The translations under genes and the position numbers were made by a program. 64,000 nt of DNA from Roseobacter sp. GTDB taxonomy: Bacteria; Pseudomonadota; Alphaproteobacteria; Rhodobacterales; Rhodobacteraceae. Of the stretch, positions 1 through 8,700 are shown one piece after another (position 1 is the first letter of the stretch; each line of letters starts with the position of its first letter). The notes beneath the pieces were generated by a model, which saw only the letters and a program-made list of their open reading frames with translations, was not told where the DNA came from and did not search any database. The stretch lies in contig JADFAE010000013.1 of assembly GCA_015665415.1 (NCBI GenBank), forward strand, positions 1 to 64,000, in the 5' to 3' direction.

Positions 1-325
1 CGGTATTGCGCAGCCCGGCCCAGGTGTTCACCAGCATGAACACACAGTCTAGTGTCACCGCAGGCCAAACCATCCAGCGGCGAAACCTCCCGGATGTGGC
101 CAACCAATAGGACAGGCCGCCCAACAGGAAATAGGAGACCAAAGTGGCAAAGGCCAGGATCCATTGCAGGCGCAGGTAGGGCGCCTTTGCACCTTCGCCA
201 TGCACCAGAAACAGAAAAGCGGTCAGCAGGCAAAAGGCCACCCCGATCCGCAAGACCGCAATGATGCGCTCCACTTTCACTTCGGCCCGGTGCAGCAATT
301 GGGTGTCGAGCGATTGGGTCTTCAT
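1..325 (-). CDS. N-terminal part of an integral membrane protein (runs off window)
   Basis: An open frame starts with ATG at 325, overlaps the rmuC stop by 4 bp (ATGA) and stays open to the window edge, giving about 108 residues. A charged N-terminus (about 25 residues) is followed by at least three hydrophobic spans separated by short basic loops. The layout resembles the membrane sensor part of adenylate/guanylate-cyclase or other signalling proteins, but the catalytic part is outside the window, so function is not assigned. The overlap argues for translational coupling with rmuC. Confidence 0.6.
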   Translation of the reverse strand, partial: MKTQSLDTQLLHRAEVKVERIIAVLRIGVAFCLLTAFLFLVHGEGAKAPYLRLQWILAFATLVSYFLLGGLSYWLATSGRFRRWMVWPAVTLDCVFMLVNTWAGLRNT

Positions 326-1536
326 GGTGTCTTCTGCTCCAGCGGCACAATTCTGCTAGGCGGATCCGCCGCGAGATCCTCAAAATCAAAATTGTCCAAC
401 CGCTGAGCCCTGCGCCCGGCCTTTTCGGCGCTGATCTTGATCTCGGCGATGTCCTTGGCCGCCTGGCCAAAATGGCGATCCAGGTTGCCCACTCGTTCAC
501 CTAAGCGTTCCATATCGCGATACAAGTGCCCCAGCTCGGATCGGATGGCACCCGCCTGTTCGCGCATGCGAGCATCTTTCAGAATGGCCCGCATGGTATT
601 CAGCGTCGCCATGCAGGTGGTTGGTGAGACAATCCAGACCTTGGCGGCAAAGCCTTCACGCACCACGGCAGTGAAATTGGCATGTAGTTCCGCATAGACC
701 GCTTCTGAGGGCAAAAACATCAGCGCGCCCTCGGCGGTTTCGCCCTCGATGATATATTTTTCCGAGATCGCAGAGATATGCGCCCGCAATGCGGCCTTCA
801 TTTGCCGCACCGCATAGGCTTTTTCATCGCGGCTTTCGGCCCGGTGCAGGGCCTCATAGGGCTCCAGCGGGAATTTGCTGTCGATCACGATGGGGCCTGG
901 CGGATTGGGCAGATGCACCAGACAATCGGCCCGTTTGCCGTTGCTAAGGGTCGCCTGCAGGGTGAAACTGCCCGCCGGTAGCGCCTTGGAGACGATGTCA
1001 AACAGCTGAATTTCACCAAAAGCGCCACGGGTTTGCTTGTTCGACAGGATATCCTGCAGGCTCAACACATCGCCGGACAGTTTGGTGATATTGTCCTGCG
1101 CTCGGTCTATCACGGCCAGCCGTTCCTGCAGCTGCGTCAGCGAGGTTGCCGTACGTTTGCTGCTGCCATGCAAGCTTTGCTGCAAACGTTCTTGCATTTC
1201 GGCCATGGCCCGGGACTGGCGCAGCGCATTGTCGGCCAGCCGGTCATTCATATGCTGCTGCACATCCCCCAATCGCGCCTCGACGGTCTGCACCATCTGC
1301 ACCTGCGCCGTCGCCTGGGTATCAGAGACATGCTGCAAGCCGCCACGCAACTGCTGCACCGATTGGCCAAGCTGCGACATCTGTTGCAGCAAGGGCTGGC
1401 TCATCCGAGCGGCCCGCGCAGAGGCCCGCAAAGACAGGATCAACAAGATCGACAACAGCGCGCCAAATCCCCCTGCCAGCAAGATCAGCAGCCCGATCTC
1501 CTCCTTTGCCAGCACAGCCGCCCCCAGTGCCTCCAT
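322..1536 (-). CDS. rmuC: DNA recombination protein RmuC
   Basis: A 404-residue protein with one N-terminal membrane helix (about residues 14-36), a long Gln/Ala-rich coiled coil (about 45-145) and a C-terminal RmuC nuclease-like domain (about 150-370) containing the segments DSKFPLEPYEAL and VIVSPTTCMATL-like (seen as WIVSPTTCMATLN). RmuC family proteins limit DNA inversions and are thought to be membrane-tethered nucleases; that role is known for the family and not shown here. It lies 16 bp downstream of mutL on the same strand, so the two may be co-transcribed as a DNA-maintenance pair. Confidence 0.93.
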   Translation of the reverse strand: MEALGAAVLAKEEIGLLILLAGGFGALLSILLILSLRASARAARMSQPLLQQMSQLGQSVQQLRGGLQHVSDTQATAQVQMVQTVEARLGDVQQHMNDRLADNALRQSRAMAEMQERLQQSLHGSSKRTATSLTQLQERLAVIDRAQDNITKLSGDVLSLQDILSNKQTRGAFGEIQLFDIVSKALPAGSFTLQATLSNGKRADCLVHLPNPPGPIVIDSKFPLEPYEALHRAESRDEKAYAVRQMKAALRAHISAISEKYIIEGETAEGALMFLPSEAVYAELHANFTAVVREGFAAKVWIVSPTTCMATLNTMRAILKDARMREQAGAIRSELGHLYRDMERLGERVGNLDRHFGQAAKDIAEIKISAEKAGRRAQRLDNFDFEDLAADPPSRIVPLEQKTP

Positions 1537-1552
1537 TAGCTACTGCCCTCCA

Positions 1553-3466
1553 TCAACTGCGCCCGAAGAGCCGCTCGATATCGGCCAGCTTCAACTCGAC
1601 ATAGGTGGGGCGACCGTGGTTGCACTGGCCGGAATGGGGCGTGGCCTCCATTTCGCGCAACAGGGCGTTCATCTCCTCGCCGCGCATGCGCCGACCAGAG
1701 CGGATCGAGCCGTGACAGGCCACCCGGGAGAGGATCGCCTCCAGGCGCGCCTGCACCAGCTGGCTTTCGCCCTGATCGTCCAGCTCATCCAGGATATCCT
1801 TGACCATGGCCTCGGCATTGACCTCTCCCAGGATGGCAGGGGTTTCGCGCACGGCCACGGCACTGCCACCAAAGGCCTCCAACCCCAGTCCAAATTTATG
1901 CAGATCATCGGCAACCGAGAGCAGGCGGGCGCAATCATTGCTGCCCAGCTCGACAATCTCCGGGATCAACAGGGCCTGCGCCGCGACGCCATTCTCCGCC
2001 ATCTGCTGTTTCAGTTTCTCATAGACCAGCCGCTCATGGGCGGCGTGCTGATCAACAATCACCATCCCGTCGGCGGTCTGGGCGATAATGTAGTTTTCAT
2101 GCACCTGGCCCCGGGCCGCCCCCAATGGCAGGGCTTCGGCCCCGGGCGCGGTCCCCTCGGGCGCATCCGACAGAGGCCCCGGGGCTTCTGTCACCCGACC
2201 ACTATAGGCGCCCTGCAATTCAGCAAACCCTGTCGCTGGCGGCGCATGAAAGGCCCCCGCCTGCGACTGATCCGGGGCCTGCGCCGAATAGGACATGTTG
2301 CGAGCGCCCAGGGAGGGGCGATCCATCTGATAGATCCGCGCCGCACCGCTGGCGGTGGGGACCGCGGGACGCATCGCCCCCAAGGTGGCCCCGGCCACAG
2401 TGGTCGACGCCCGATGCCCGGCCTCTGCCAGGGCATGGCGCAGGGCCGAGACAATCAAACCGCGGGCAAGGCCGGGATCGCGAAACCGCACCTCCGATTT
2501 GGCCGGGTGCACGTTCACATCCACCAGGGTTGGATCGCAATCGATGAACAGGGCCGCTGCCGGATGACGATCGCGGCTGAGAAAATCGAAATAGGCCCCG
2601 CGCAGCGCCCCGGTCAGCATCTTGTCCTTCACCGGCCGCGAGTTCACAAACAGGAATTGCGCCACCGCCGCCCCGCGCGAATAGGTCGGCAATGCGGCAT
2701 AGCCAAACAGGCGGATGCCTTCGCGGGTGGCATCAATCTTGAGCGCATTTTCAGCGAACTCACGCCCCAGCACCGAAGCCAACCGCCCATGCAGCGCATC
2801 AAACAAATCGCCCGTCAACGGATCAGCGCGAAAGGTCACACGCCCCTCGCCACCGCCCGAGACATCGCGCAGGGTAAAACCCACTGCGGGCTCTGCCATG
2901 GCCAGACGCTTGATCACATCGCTGATCGCCTGAGATTCCGCGCGATCCGTGCGCATGAATTTCAACCGTGCAGGTGTGGCGTAGAACAGATCACTCAGCT
3001 CGACGATGGTGCCCGCGCGCAGAGCCGCCGGGCGCACCGGCTCCATCTTGCCACCCGAGACCTTGATCTGCGCTGCCTCATGGCCCGCCGCACGGCTGGT
3101 GATGGTGAGACGTCCAACCGCTCCCAAGGAGGGCAGCGCCTCGCCGCGAAAGCCAAAGGTATGGATGTTCAACAGATCAGATCCGTCGATCTTGGAGGTG
3201 GCATGTCGCGACAGCGCCAGCGGCAGATCTTCGGGTGTCATGCCGCAGCCATCATCGGTCACCCGGATCAGGGTCTTGCCACCATCGGCAATCTCGATGG
3301 TGATACGATGGGCACCAGCGTCGATGGCGTTTTCCACCAGCTCTTTCACCGCCGAGGCCGGACGTTCCACCACCTCTCCGGCGGCGATCCGATTGATGGC
3401 ACTGTCATCCAGCTGGCGAATGGTGGGGCGATGGGTGTCGCCGATATTGGGGTCTTGGCTGCTCAT
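1553..3466 (-). CDS. mutL: DNA mismatch repair protein MutL
   Basis: A GHKL ATPase with the motifs ELVENAIDAGA, DDGCGM and TFGFRGEAL in the first 120 residues, a transducer domain, a Pro/Ala-rich linker (about 340-440) and a C-terminal dimerisation/endonuclease domain. The endonuclease motif DQHAAHERLVYE and the late CNHGRP motif are visible, so this is the nicking type of MutL found in bacteria lacking MutH. The start is uncertain: ATG at 3466 (637 aa) or 3502 (649 aa); neither has a clear ribosome binding site. A 12-bp palindrome, GCTAAATTTAGC (3470-3481), lies between the two candidates and favours the inner start. Confidence 0.95.
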   Translation of the reverse strand: MSSQDPNIGDTHRPTIRQLDDSAINRIAAGEVVERPASAVKELVENAIDAGAHRITIEIADGGKTLIRVTDDGCGMTPEDLPLALSRHATSKIDGSDLLNIHTFGFRGEALPSLGAVGRLTITSRAAGHEAAQIKVSGGKMEPVRPAALRAGTIVELSDLFYATPARLKFMRTDRAESQAISDVIKRLAMAEPAVGFTLRDVSGGGEGRVTFRADPLTGDLFDALHGRLASVLGREFAENALKIDATREGIRLFGYAALPTYSRGAAVAQFLFVNSRPVKDKMLTGALRGAYFDFLSRDRHPAAALFIDCDPTLVDVNVHPAKSEVRFRDPGLARGLIVSALRHALAEAGHRASTTVAGATLGAMRPAVPTASGAARIYQMDRPSLGARNMSYSAQAPDQSQAGAFHAPPATGFAELQGAYSGRVTEAPGPLSDAPEGTAPGAEALPLGAARGQVHENYIIAQTADGMVIVDQHAAHERLVYEKLKQQMAENGVAAQALLIPEIVELGSNDCARLLSVADDLHKFGLGLEAFGGSAVAVRETPAILGEVNAEAMVKDILDELDDQGESQLVQARLEAILSRVACHGSIRSGRRMRGEEMNALLREMEATPHSGQCNHGRPTYVELKLADIERLFGRS

Positions 3467-3579
3467 ACCGCTAAATTTAGCAGGTTGATCCGATTCTGCC
3501 ATGGCAATTCGAACAAGAGGGGAACAAAGGTAAAGGGCCCCGCCTGCGCAGAGCCCCCTATTTGTCTAAAGATCCGGAC

Positions 3580-4512
3580 TTAAATCCCTGCCGGCGCCCC
3601 TGCACGGCTGCGGCAGGGACCGAATTTGGCGCTGATGGCCAGAATCACGCCCGAGACGGTGGCGATCATGCCCGCAGCGCTGACCGCATCGGAGCCCCCC
3701 ATCCACAACGGTCCATAGCCTGCCAGCACATAGCCCAAAACGGCTGAGACCATGGCAAAGCCGACGCTCCAGGCGATCTGCCCTTCCAGCCGGTTGGTCA
3801 TCATCCGCGCCGCAGCTGGCGGGCAGATGAACATGGCGATGACGATGATTGATCCCACCGCGTCAAAGGCCGCCACAGCGGCAACCGCAGCGGTGATCAC
3901 CAGACCCAGCCCCAGTGCATTGGTGCGAATGCCCATGGTGCGGGCAAAGCCCTCATCAAAGGTGGAAATCTTCAGCGCGCGCCAGAACAATGCGATGAAC
4001 AAGCATACGCCAACCAGCGTCAACGCCATACGGGGCAGCTCCACCGGCAGGTGCCGCAGGGCCTCTGGGTCCAGCAGCGATGACCAGCCCACCGCATCGA
4101 GCCAGATCAGGCTCTCGAGATTGCCGTAAAGCGCGTGTTCCACATCCAGATGCACGGTCGAGGTATCGGTCTGTTCCAGCAGCAGCACCCCACCGGCAAA
4201 CATGGTGGTAAAGACCACCCCCATGGCGGCACCCGGCTCAATCTTGCCGAGGCGGCGGATCGCCTCGATCAGCATCACGGCGACCACGGCGGCCCCAGCG
4301 GCCCCCAGCATCATCGGCCAGGCGGTAATTGCGCCCGAGATCAAAAAGGCAACCACGATGCCTGGCAGCACCACATGGCTGATGGCATCCCCGATCAGGG
4401 CCTGGCGGCGCAGCAGCAGAAAGTTTCCCGGCAGCGCGCAGGCAATCGCGGCAAAGATACCAATCAGCATTGGCGTCAGAGACAGGGGGACAAACTCTTC
4501 ACCATTCATCAT
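3580..4512 (-). CDS. sitD: Manganese/zinc ABC transporter permease (SitD/TroD-like)
   Basis: A 310-residue ABC-3 family permease with about eight or nine hydrophobic helices and the family segment GDAISHVVLPGIVVAF near the N-terminus. It is the last gene of a four-gene metal importer and its start overlaps the preceding permease stop by 4 bp, typical of stoichiometric translation. Family knowledge: two permeases, an ATPase dimer and a periplasmic binding protein import Mn2+ or Zn2+. The paired Fur/Mur-type palindromes upstream of the operon favour manganese. Confidence 0.88.
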   Translation of the reverse strand: MMNGEEFVPLSLTPMLIGIFAAIACALPGNFLLLRRQALIGDAISHVVLPGIVVAFLISGAITAWPMMLGAAGAAVVAVMLIEAIRRLGKIEPGAAMGVVFTTMFAGGVLLLEQTDTSTVHLDVEHALYGNLESLIWLDAVGWSSLLDPEALRHLPVELPRMALTLVGVCLFIALFWRALKISTFDEGFARTMGIRTNALGLGLVITAAVAAVAAFDAVGSIIVIAMFICPPAAARMMTNRLEGQIAWSVGFAMVSAVLGYVLAGYGPLWMGGSDAVSAAGMIATVSGVILAISAKFGPCRSRAGAPAGI

Positions 4513-5714
4513 GAGAGCACCTCGCGTGGGCCACCAATGCGGCGGTCGATTTCTACTATCTGATCCTGTGTCAGCACCGTTTCGATGTCGCGCAATCCGT
4601 CGTACAGGGCGGCAGCAGCCTCATGGGCCATGTCACCGCGCACGATTTCCCAGCGGCGTTCATCGCGCAGTGCCTTGGAGGCCCGCGCCTTGCCGCGTTC
4701 TGTGGCAACCCCATCGGCGCGCACCAGCCCAGCGCGGCGCAGCAGCCGCAGTGTGAGGCTTTCGTAGATCGCCTGCCCCTGCGCCAAGGCCAATAGCCCC
4801 TGCCGCAGATGCACCCGGCGCTGAAACCGCATGTGGCGCATTACGGCAGCCAGCACGCCGCGATTGGGGGCCAGGAAAAGCGAGAGCGCAAAGAAGCCAA
4901 AGCTCACCAGCACGATGATCGGCCCGGTGGGCAGATTGGGGGCAGAGGCCGAAAGCGCCGCCCCCACATAGGAGGCGAGCCCGCCAAAGAGCCCCGCCAG
5001 CAGCACCACATGGTCGGACCGTTCGGTCCAGAACCGGGCGGTGACCGCCGGAATGATCAACAAGGCCACGATCAGGATCAGCCCGACGATCTTGAGCCCA
5101 ACCACGGTTACAGCCATGACCAGGCCCATCATCAGCATGTCGATCCGCTCAACCGGCAGACCACGTGCGGCGGCATATTCCGGATCAAAGGCCACCAGGG
5201 TCATCGGACGCCGGGTCAGCAGGATCATCAAGAGCGACAGCGCACCGCCCCCGGCAATCACCAGCGCATCGCTATAGAGCATGCCTGCGGTGGAGCCGAG
5301 CAGGAAGCCTTCGAGCCCCGCTTGCCGTCCAACACCCAGGATCTGGATCACGGTGAGCAAGACGATACCAAAGCCAAAGAAAACCGACAGCACCGCGCCG
5401 ATGGCAGCGTCCTCGGCCAGGCGGGTGTTGCGGGTCAGCCAATTCATGCACCACAATCCGATCCCCGCCGAAACAGCTGAGCCCAGCAACAGCCCGGCCA
5501 GATTGCGACCATCCGCACCAAAGGCGGCCATCAGCAAAAAGGCAATACAGACGCCGGGCAGCGTGGCGTGGCTGACCGCATCAGAGACCAGGGCTCGTTT
5601 GCGCAGGAACAGAAAGGTTCCGGTGATACCGGCAGCAGTGCCCAACAGGGCAGCCCCGATGGCGACCAGCGTGGCGTTATAGCCCAGCTGGAGGAGAAGC
5701 GCATCCAAAAGCAT
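4509..5714 (-). CDS. sitC: Manganese/zinc ABC transporter permease with C-terminal DtxR-like domain (SitC-like)
   Basis: The ATG at 5714 follows a GAAGGA ribosome binding site and gives 401 residues. Residues 1-285 form an ABC-3 permease (VSDAVSHATLPGVCIAF motif, eight or nine helices). About 115 further residues follow, soluble and Arg-rich, resembling the winged-helix and dimerisation parts of DtxR/MntR (a LRLLRRAGLVRADGVATE-type wing followed by RWEIVRGDMAHEAAAALYDG). Such permease-DtxR fusions are known in this family, and the tail may gate transport by sensing cytoplasmic metal; that role is inferred. It lies 13 bp after the ATPase gene. Confidence 0.88.
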   Translation of the reverse strand: MLLDALLLQLGYNATLVAIGAALLGTAAGITGTFLFLRKRALVSDAVSHATLPGVCIAFLLMAAFGADGRNLAGLLLGSAVSAGIGLWCMNWLTRNTRLAEDAAIGAVLSVFFGFGIVLLTVIQILGVGRQAGLEGFLLGSTAGMLYSDALVIAGGGALSLLMILLTRRPMTLVAFDPEYAAARGLPVERIDMLMMGLVMAVTVVGLKIVGLILIVALLIIPAVTARFWTERSDHVVLLAGLFGGLASYVGAALSASAPNLPTGPIIVLVSFGFFALSLFLAPNRGVLAAVMRHMRFQRRVHLRQGLLALAQGQAIYESLTLRLLRRAGLVRADGVATERGKARASKALRDERRWEIVRGDMAHEAAAALYDGLRDIETVLTQDQIVEIDRRIGGPREVLS

Positions 5715-5727
5715 TTGTTGTTCCTTC

Positions 5728-6528
5728 TCAGGCTCTGGCCAGCTGATCCACCTGGGTGGTCGCCAGACGTCCGCCATAGGCCACTTGCAACGTGGCCTCG
5801 GTAAAGGCTTCGGCAACTGTTCCTTCGGCAACGCGGCGGGTATTGATCAGGAAGACATTGTCAAAATATTCCGTCACGGTGGCCAGATCGTGATGCACAA
5901 CAACGACGGTCTTGCCGGCCTCACGCAGGGATTTCAACACCGAGATGATGGCTTTTTCGGTGGCGGCATCCACCCCGGCAAAGGGCTCATCCAACAGGTA
6001 GAGATCAGCGCCTTGGGCCAGGGCACGGGCCAGAAAGACCCGCTGTTGCTGGCCGCCTGACAACTGACCGATCTGGCGTTCGGCAAAATCGCCCATGCCG
6101 ACACGATCAAGACAGTCCATCGCCTTGGCGCGGTGGGAGGCTTTGATCCGTCCCAACAGGCCCAGTTCGCGATAAAGCCCCATCAGGACCACATCGATCA
6201 CCCGGGTCGGGAAATCCCAATCCACGCTGGCGCGCTGCGGCACATAAGCGATACGGGCGCGTTGCTCATCCAGAGCGCGACCAAAGACCTGAACCCGACC
6301 TGACACTGGGGGCACAATGCCCAGCGCCGCCTTGAGCATGGTTGATTTACCCGCGCCATTTGGGCCAATGATCGCAGTCATCTGCCCCGGCTTTACGGTC
6401 ATATCGACCGAGAAAACCGCAGGTTTTTCACCATAGCTGACTGTGAGGCCGCGAATGGACAGCGGGCTTTGTGCGATCAGTGCATCCTGATCCTGCGTTT
6501 CGCAGGTGTTTGCGAGCTCTACGGTCAT
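5728..6528 (-). CDS. sitB: Manganese/zinc ABC transporter ATP-binding protein (SitB-like)
   Basis: A 266-residue ABC ATPase with Walker A (GPNGAGKST), Q-loop region (YVPQRASVDWDFP, typical of the TroB/SitB/ZnuC metal group), signature LSGGQQQR and Walker B (LYLLDEPFAGVD), then an H-loop (VVVHHD). It powers the two downstream permeases. The gene follows the binding-protein gene by 2 bp, so the operon order is binding protein, ATPase, permease, permease. Confidence 0.93.
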   Translation of the reverse strand: MTVELANTCETQDQDALIAQSPLSIRGLTVSYGEKPAVFSVDMTVKPGQMTAIIGPNGAGKSTMLKAALGIVPPVSGRVQVFGRALDEQRARIAYVPQRASVDWDFPTRVIDVVLMGLYRELGLLGRIKASHRAKAMDCLDRVGMGDFAERQIGQLSGGQQQRVFLARALAQGADLYLLDEPFAGVDAATEKAIISVLKSLREAGKTVVVVHHDLATVTEYFDNVFLINTRRVAEGTVAEAFTEATLQVAYGGRLATTQVDQLARA

Positions 6529-6530
6529 CG

Positions 6531-7496
6531 TTACAGCCCCGCCGACAGTTTACCGTCCATGCCGCGCGCAGGCACATCAGCCCCCAGCGCATTGGCAATG
6601 GTGGTCATATTATGGTCCAGCATCCCGAGATAGGTGCCTTCATAGGTGCCATCCGCCCCCATGGCGTCCGAGAACAGCTCACCGCCGATGGAGACCGCAT
6701 GGCCCTGGGCCTCAGCGCCTTCGATCAGTGCCCGGATCGAGCGATCTGAAACCGAGCTTTCGACAAAGACCGCTGTGATGCCACGCGCAACCAGCAGGTC
6801 GACAAGAGTGCTGATGCGGTTGAGGCCGGCCTCCGACTGGGTGGAAATTCCCTGAATGCCAAGAACGTCGAAATCATAGTCGCGGCCAAAATAGCCAAAT
6901 GCATCATGGGCCGAGACCAGCGCACGGTTGCTTTCTGGTACTTTGGCCAGAACTTTGGTCCCGTAGGCGATCAATCGATCGAGGTCGGCCAAATGCGCCT
7001 TGGCGTTGGCGGCAAACAGATCAGCGGCTTCGGGACGGGCCTCTGTCAGCGCCTTTTGCACCTCAACGACGACCAACTTCCATAACACAGGCGTCATCCA
7101 GACATGCGGGTCGTATTTATCGGCATAATCGTCATGACCGCGCAGCAGATCCTTGGGCAGGCCTTCGGCAACAGCCACCACCACGCGTTTGCGCTCCAGC
7201 TCGTGAAAGAACTCCTGCATCTGCGCCTCAAGATAGAGGCCATGCCACAGCACCAGATCGGCGCGGGTCATCGCCACGATATCCGACCGGGTCTGGCGAT
7301 AGGCATGCGGATCGACACCCGGCCCCATCAGCGCCTTAACCTCGACCTGGTCGCCGCCAATCTGGCGCGCCGCATCGGCAATCATCCCCGTGGTAGCCAC
7401 CAGTTTCAACGGCGCCTCTGCCAGGGCCCGGCCAGCCGCCATCGGCAGGACCAGAATCATCATCAACCCGAACAGGGCAAGATTTGCAAAACGCAT
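6531..7496 (-). CDS. sitA: Periplasmic Mn/Zn-binding protein (SitA/PsaA-like)
   Basis: A 321-residue cluster A-I solute-binding protein with a signal peptide (cleavage near ALA-EAP, residue about 27). The four expected metal ligands are visible: His in DPHAYR, His in DPHVW, Glu in VFVESS and Asp in LFSDAMG. The long His-rich loop typical of ZnuA is absent, so manganese (or Mn/Fe) is more likely than zinc. First gene of the importer operon; two Fur-family palindromes lie 39-84 bp upstream of its start. Confidence 0.92.
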   Translation of the reverse strand: MRFANLALFGLMMILVLPMAAGRALAEAPLKLVATTGMIADAARQIGGDQVEVKALMGPGVDPHAYRQTRSDIVAMTRADLVLWHGLYLEAQMQEFFHELERKRVVVAVAEGLPKDLLRGHDDYADKYDPHVWMTPVLWKLVVVEVQKALTEARPEAADLFAANAKAHLADLDRLIAYGTKVLAKVPESNRALVSAHDAFGYFGRDYDFDVLGIQGISTQSEAGLNRISTLVDLLVARGITAVFVESSVSDRSIRALIEGAEAQGHAVSIGGELFSDAMGADGTYEGTYLGMLDHNMTTIANALGADVPARGMDGKLSAGL

Positions 7497-7534
7497 GGGC
7501 CGCAGCCTCCTTGAATGTCATCTTGAGGGGAATA

Positions 7535-7549
7535 TGAGAATGATTCTCA
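7535..7549. promoter_or_regulatory. Fur/Mur-type operator 1
   Basis: A perfect 15-bp palindrome TGAGAATGATTCTCA, 39 bp upstream of the sitA ATG. Its GAGAATGATTCTC core matches the classical Fur half-site style. In alphaproteobacteria the Fur homologue Mur represses sit operons in response to Mn2+, so this is the likely repressor site. Confidence 0.75.
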
Positions 7550-7565
7550 AGACAGTCAATGTAAA

Positions 7566-7580
7566 TGCGAATTATTCGCA
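7566..7580. promoter_or_regulatory. Fur/Mur-type operator 2
   Basis: A second perfect 15-bp palindrome, TGCGAATTATTCGCA, whose centre lies 31 bp (about three helical turns) from the first. The shared pattern TGnGAATnATTCnCA and the spacing suggest cooperative binding of two dimers upstream of the metal importer. Confidence 0.72.
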
Positions 7581-7698
7581 AAAAAGATCAGCGTTTTTGT
7601 CCAAAAGGTCAAATTAGGGGCCATTCTGGCGCTGGTTTGCTTGCCAAGATGCCGCACCCGTGCGACTTTCGCGCAGAACTCTGCTGAGGATCCCCGGA

Positions 7699-8688
7699 AT
7701 GGAAAGCCAAACCTTGGAACACACAACGCCCCTGGCGCCGGTGCATGAGCCGCGCAACCCCGGCATGGCGCTCGACCTGGATTGGGTTGCAGCGGTGCAG
7801 GCCAATACCTCTGCGATCGAGCGCCGCTGTGCCGCGCTGCCCGCACGGCGCAGCGTCAAGAAGGACCATCAGGCTGCTTGGCTGCTCAAGGCTGTGACCT
7901 GCATCGACCTGACCACCCTGTCGGGGGATGACACCGAGGACCGCGTGCGCCGCCTTTGTGCCAAGGCCCGCCAGCCAATCCGCGCCGATATCATGCAGGC
8001 GCTGGAGATGCCGCCGCTCACCACCGGTGCGGTCTGTGTATATCACGAGATGATCCCGGCAGCCGTCAAGGCGCTGGAGGGCAGCGGCATTCCGGTCGCC
8101 GCAGTTTCGACCGGCTTTCCGGCTGGCCTGTCGCCCTTTCACCTGCGCGTCGCCGAGATCGAAGAAAGCGTCAAAGCCGGGGCCAAGGAGATCGACATCG
8201 TGATCTCGCGTCGCCATGTGCTCGCGGGAAATTGGCAGGCGCTTTATGATGAGATGAAGGCCTTTCGCGCCGCCTGCGGCGAGGCCCATGTCAAGGCGAT
8301 CCTGGCCACCGGCGAGCTAGGCTCTTTGCGCAATGTCGCGCGGGCTTCGCTCATCTGCATGATGGCGGGGGCCGATTTCATCAAGACCTCCACCGGCAAG
8401 GAAAGCGTCAACGCCACCCTGCCGGTCAGCCTGGTGATGATCCGCGCCATTCGCGACTATTATGACCGCACCGGGTTCCGGGTTGGCTACAAGCCCGCCG
8501 GCGGGATCTCCAAGGCCAAGGATTCGCTGGTCTACCTGTCGCTGATCAAAGAAGAGCTGGGGGATCGCTGGCTGCAGCCGGATCTGTTCCGCTTTGGGGC
8601 GTCCTCGCTGATGAACGATATCGAACGTCAGCTGGAACACCACGTCACCGGAGCCTACTCCGCAAGCTATCGCCACGCGTCGGCCTAA
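7699..8688 (+). CDS. deoC: Deoxyribose-phosphate aldolase DeoC
   Basis: Cleaves 2-deoxyribose 5-phosphate to glyceraldehyde 3-phosphate and acetaldehyde. The Schiff-base lysine lies in GADFIKTSTGK and the second catalytic lysine in VGYKPAGGI. The start at 7699 follows GAGGA at 8-bp spacing and gives 329 residues; an upstream in-frame ATG at 7660 lacks such a site. It is longer than the 259-residue E. coli enzyme, as usual for the long alphaproteobacterial/animal-like form. It forms an operon with the aldehyde dehydrogenase 12 bp downstream, which could oxidise the acetaldehyde. Confidence 0.93.
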   Translation: MESQTLEHTTPLAPVHEPRNPGMALDLDWVAAVQANTSAIERRCAALPARRSVKKDHQAAWLLKAVTCIDLTTLSGDDTEDRVRRLCAKARQPIRADIMQALEMPPLTTGAVCVYHEMIPAAVKALEGSGIPVAAVSTGFPAGLSPFHLRVAEIEESVKAGAKEIDIVISRRHVLAGNWQALYDEMKAFRAACGEAHVKAILATGELGSLRNVARASLICMMAGADFIKTSTGKESVNATLPVSLVMIRAIRDYYDRTGFRVGYKPAGGISKAKDSLVYLSLIKEELGDRWLQPDLFRFGASSLMNDIERQLEHHVTGAYSASYRHASA

Positions 8689-8700
8689 GGGAGATCTGAC

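Noticed and set aside
1037-3583. 848-codon open frame on the plus strand
   Set aside because: It runs antisense through mutL and rmuC, is rich in His/Gln/Arg from reversed codon bias and has no family motif.
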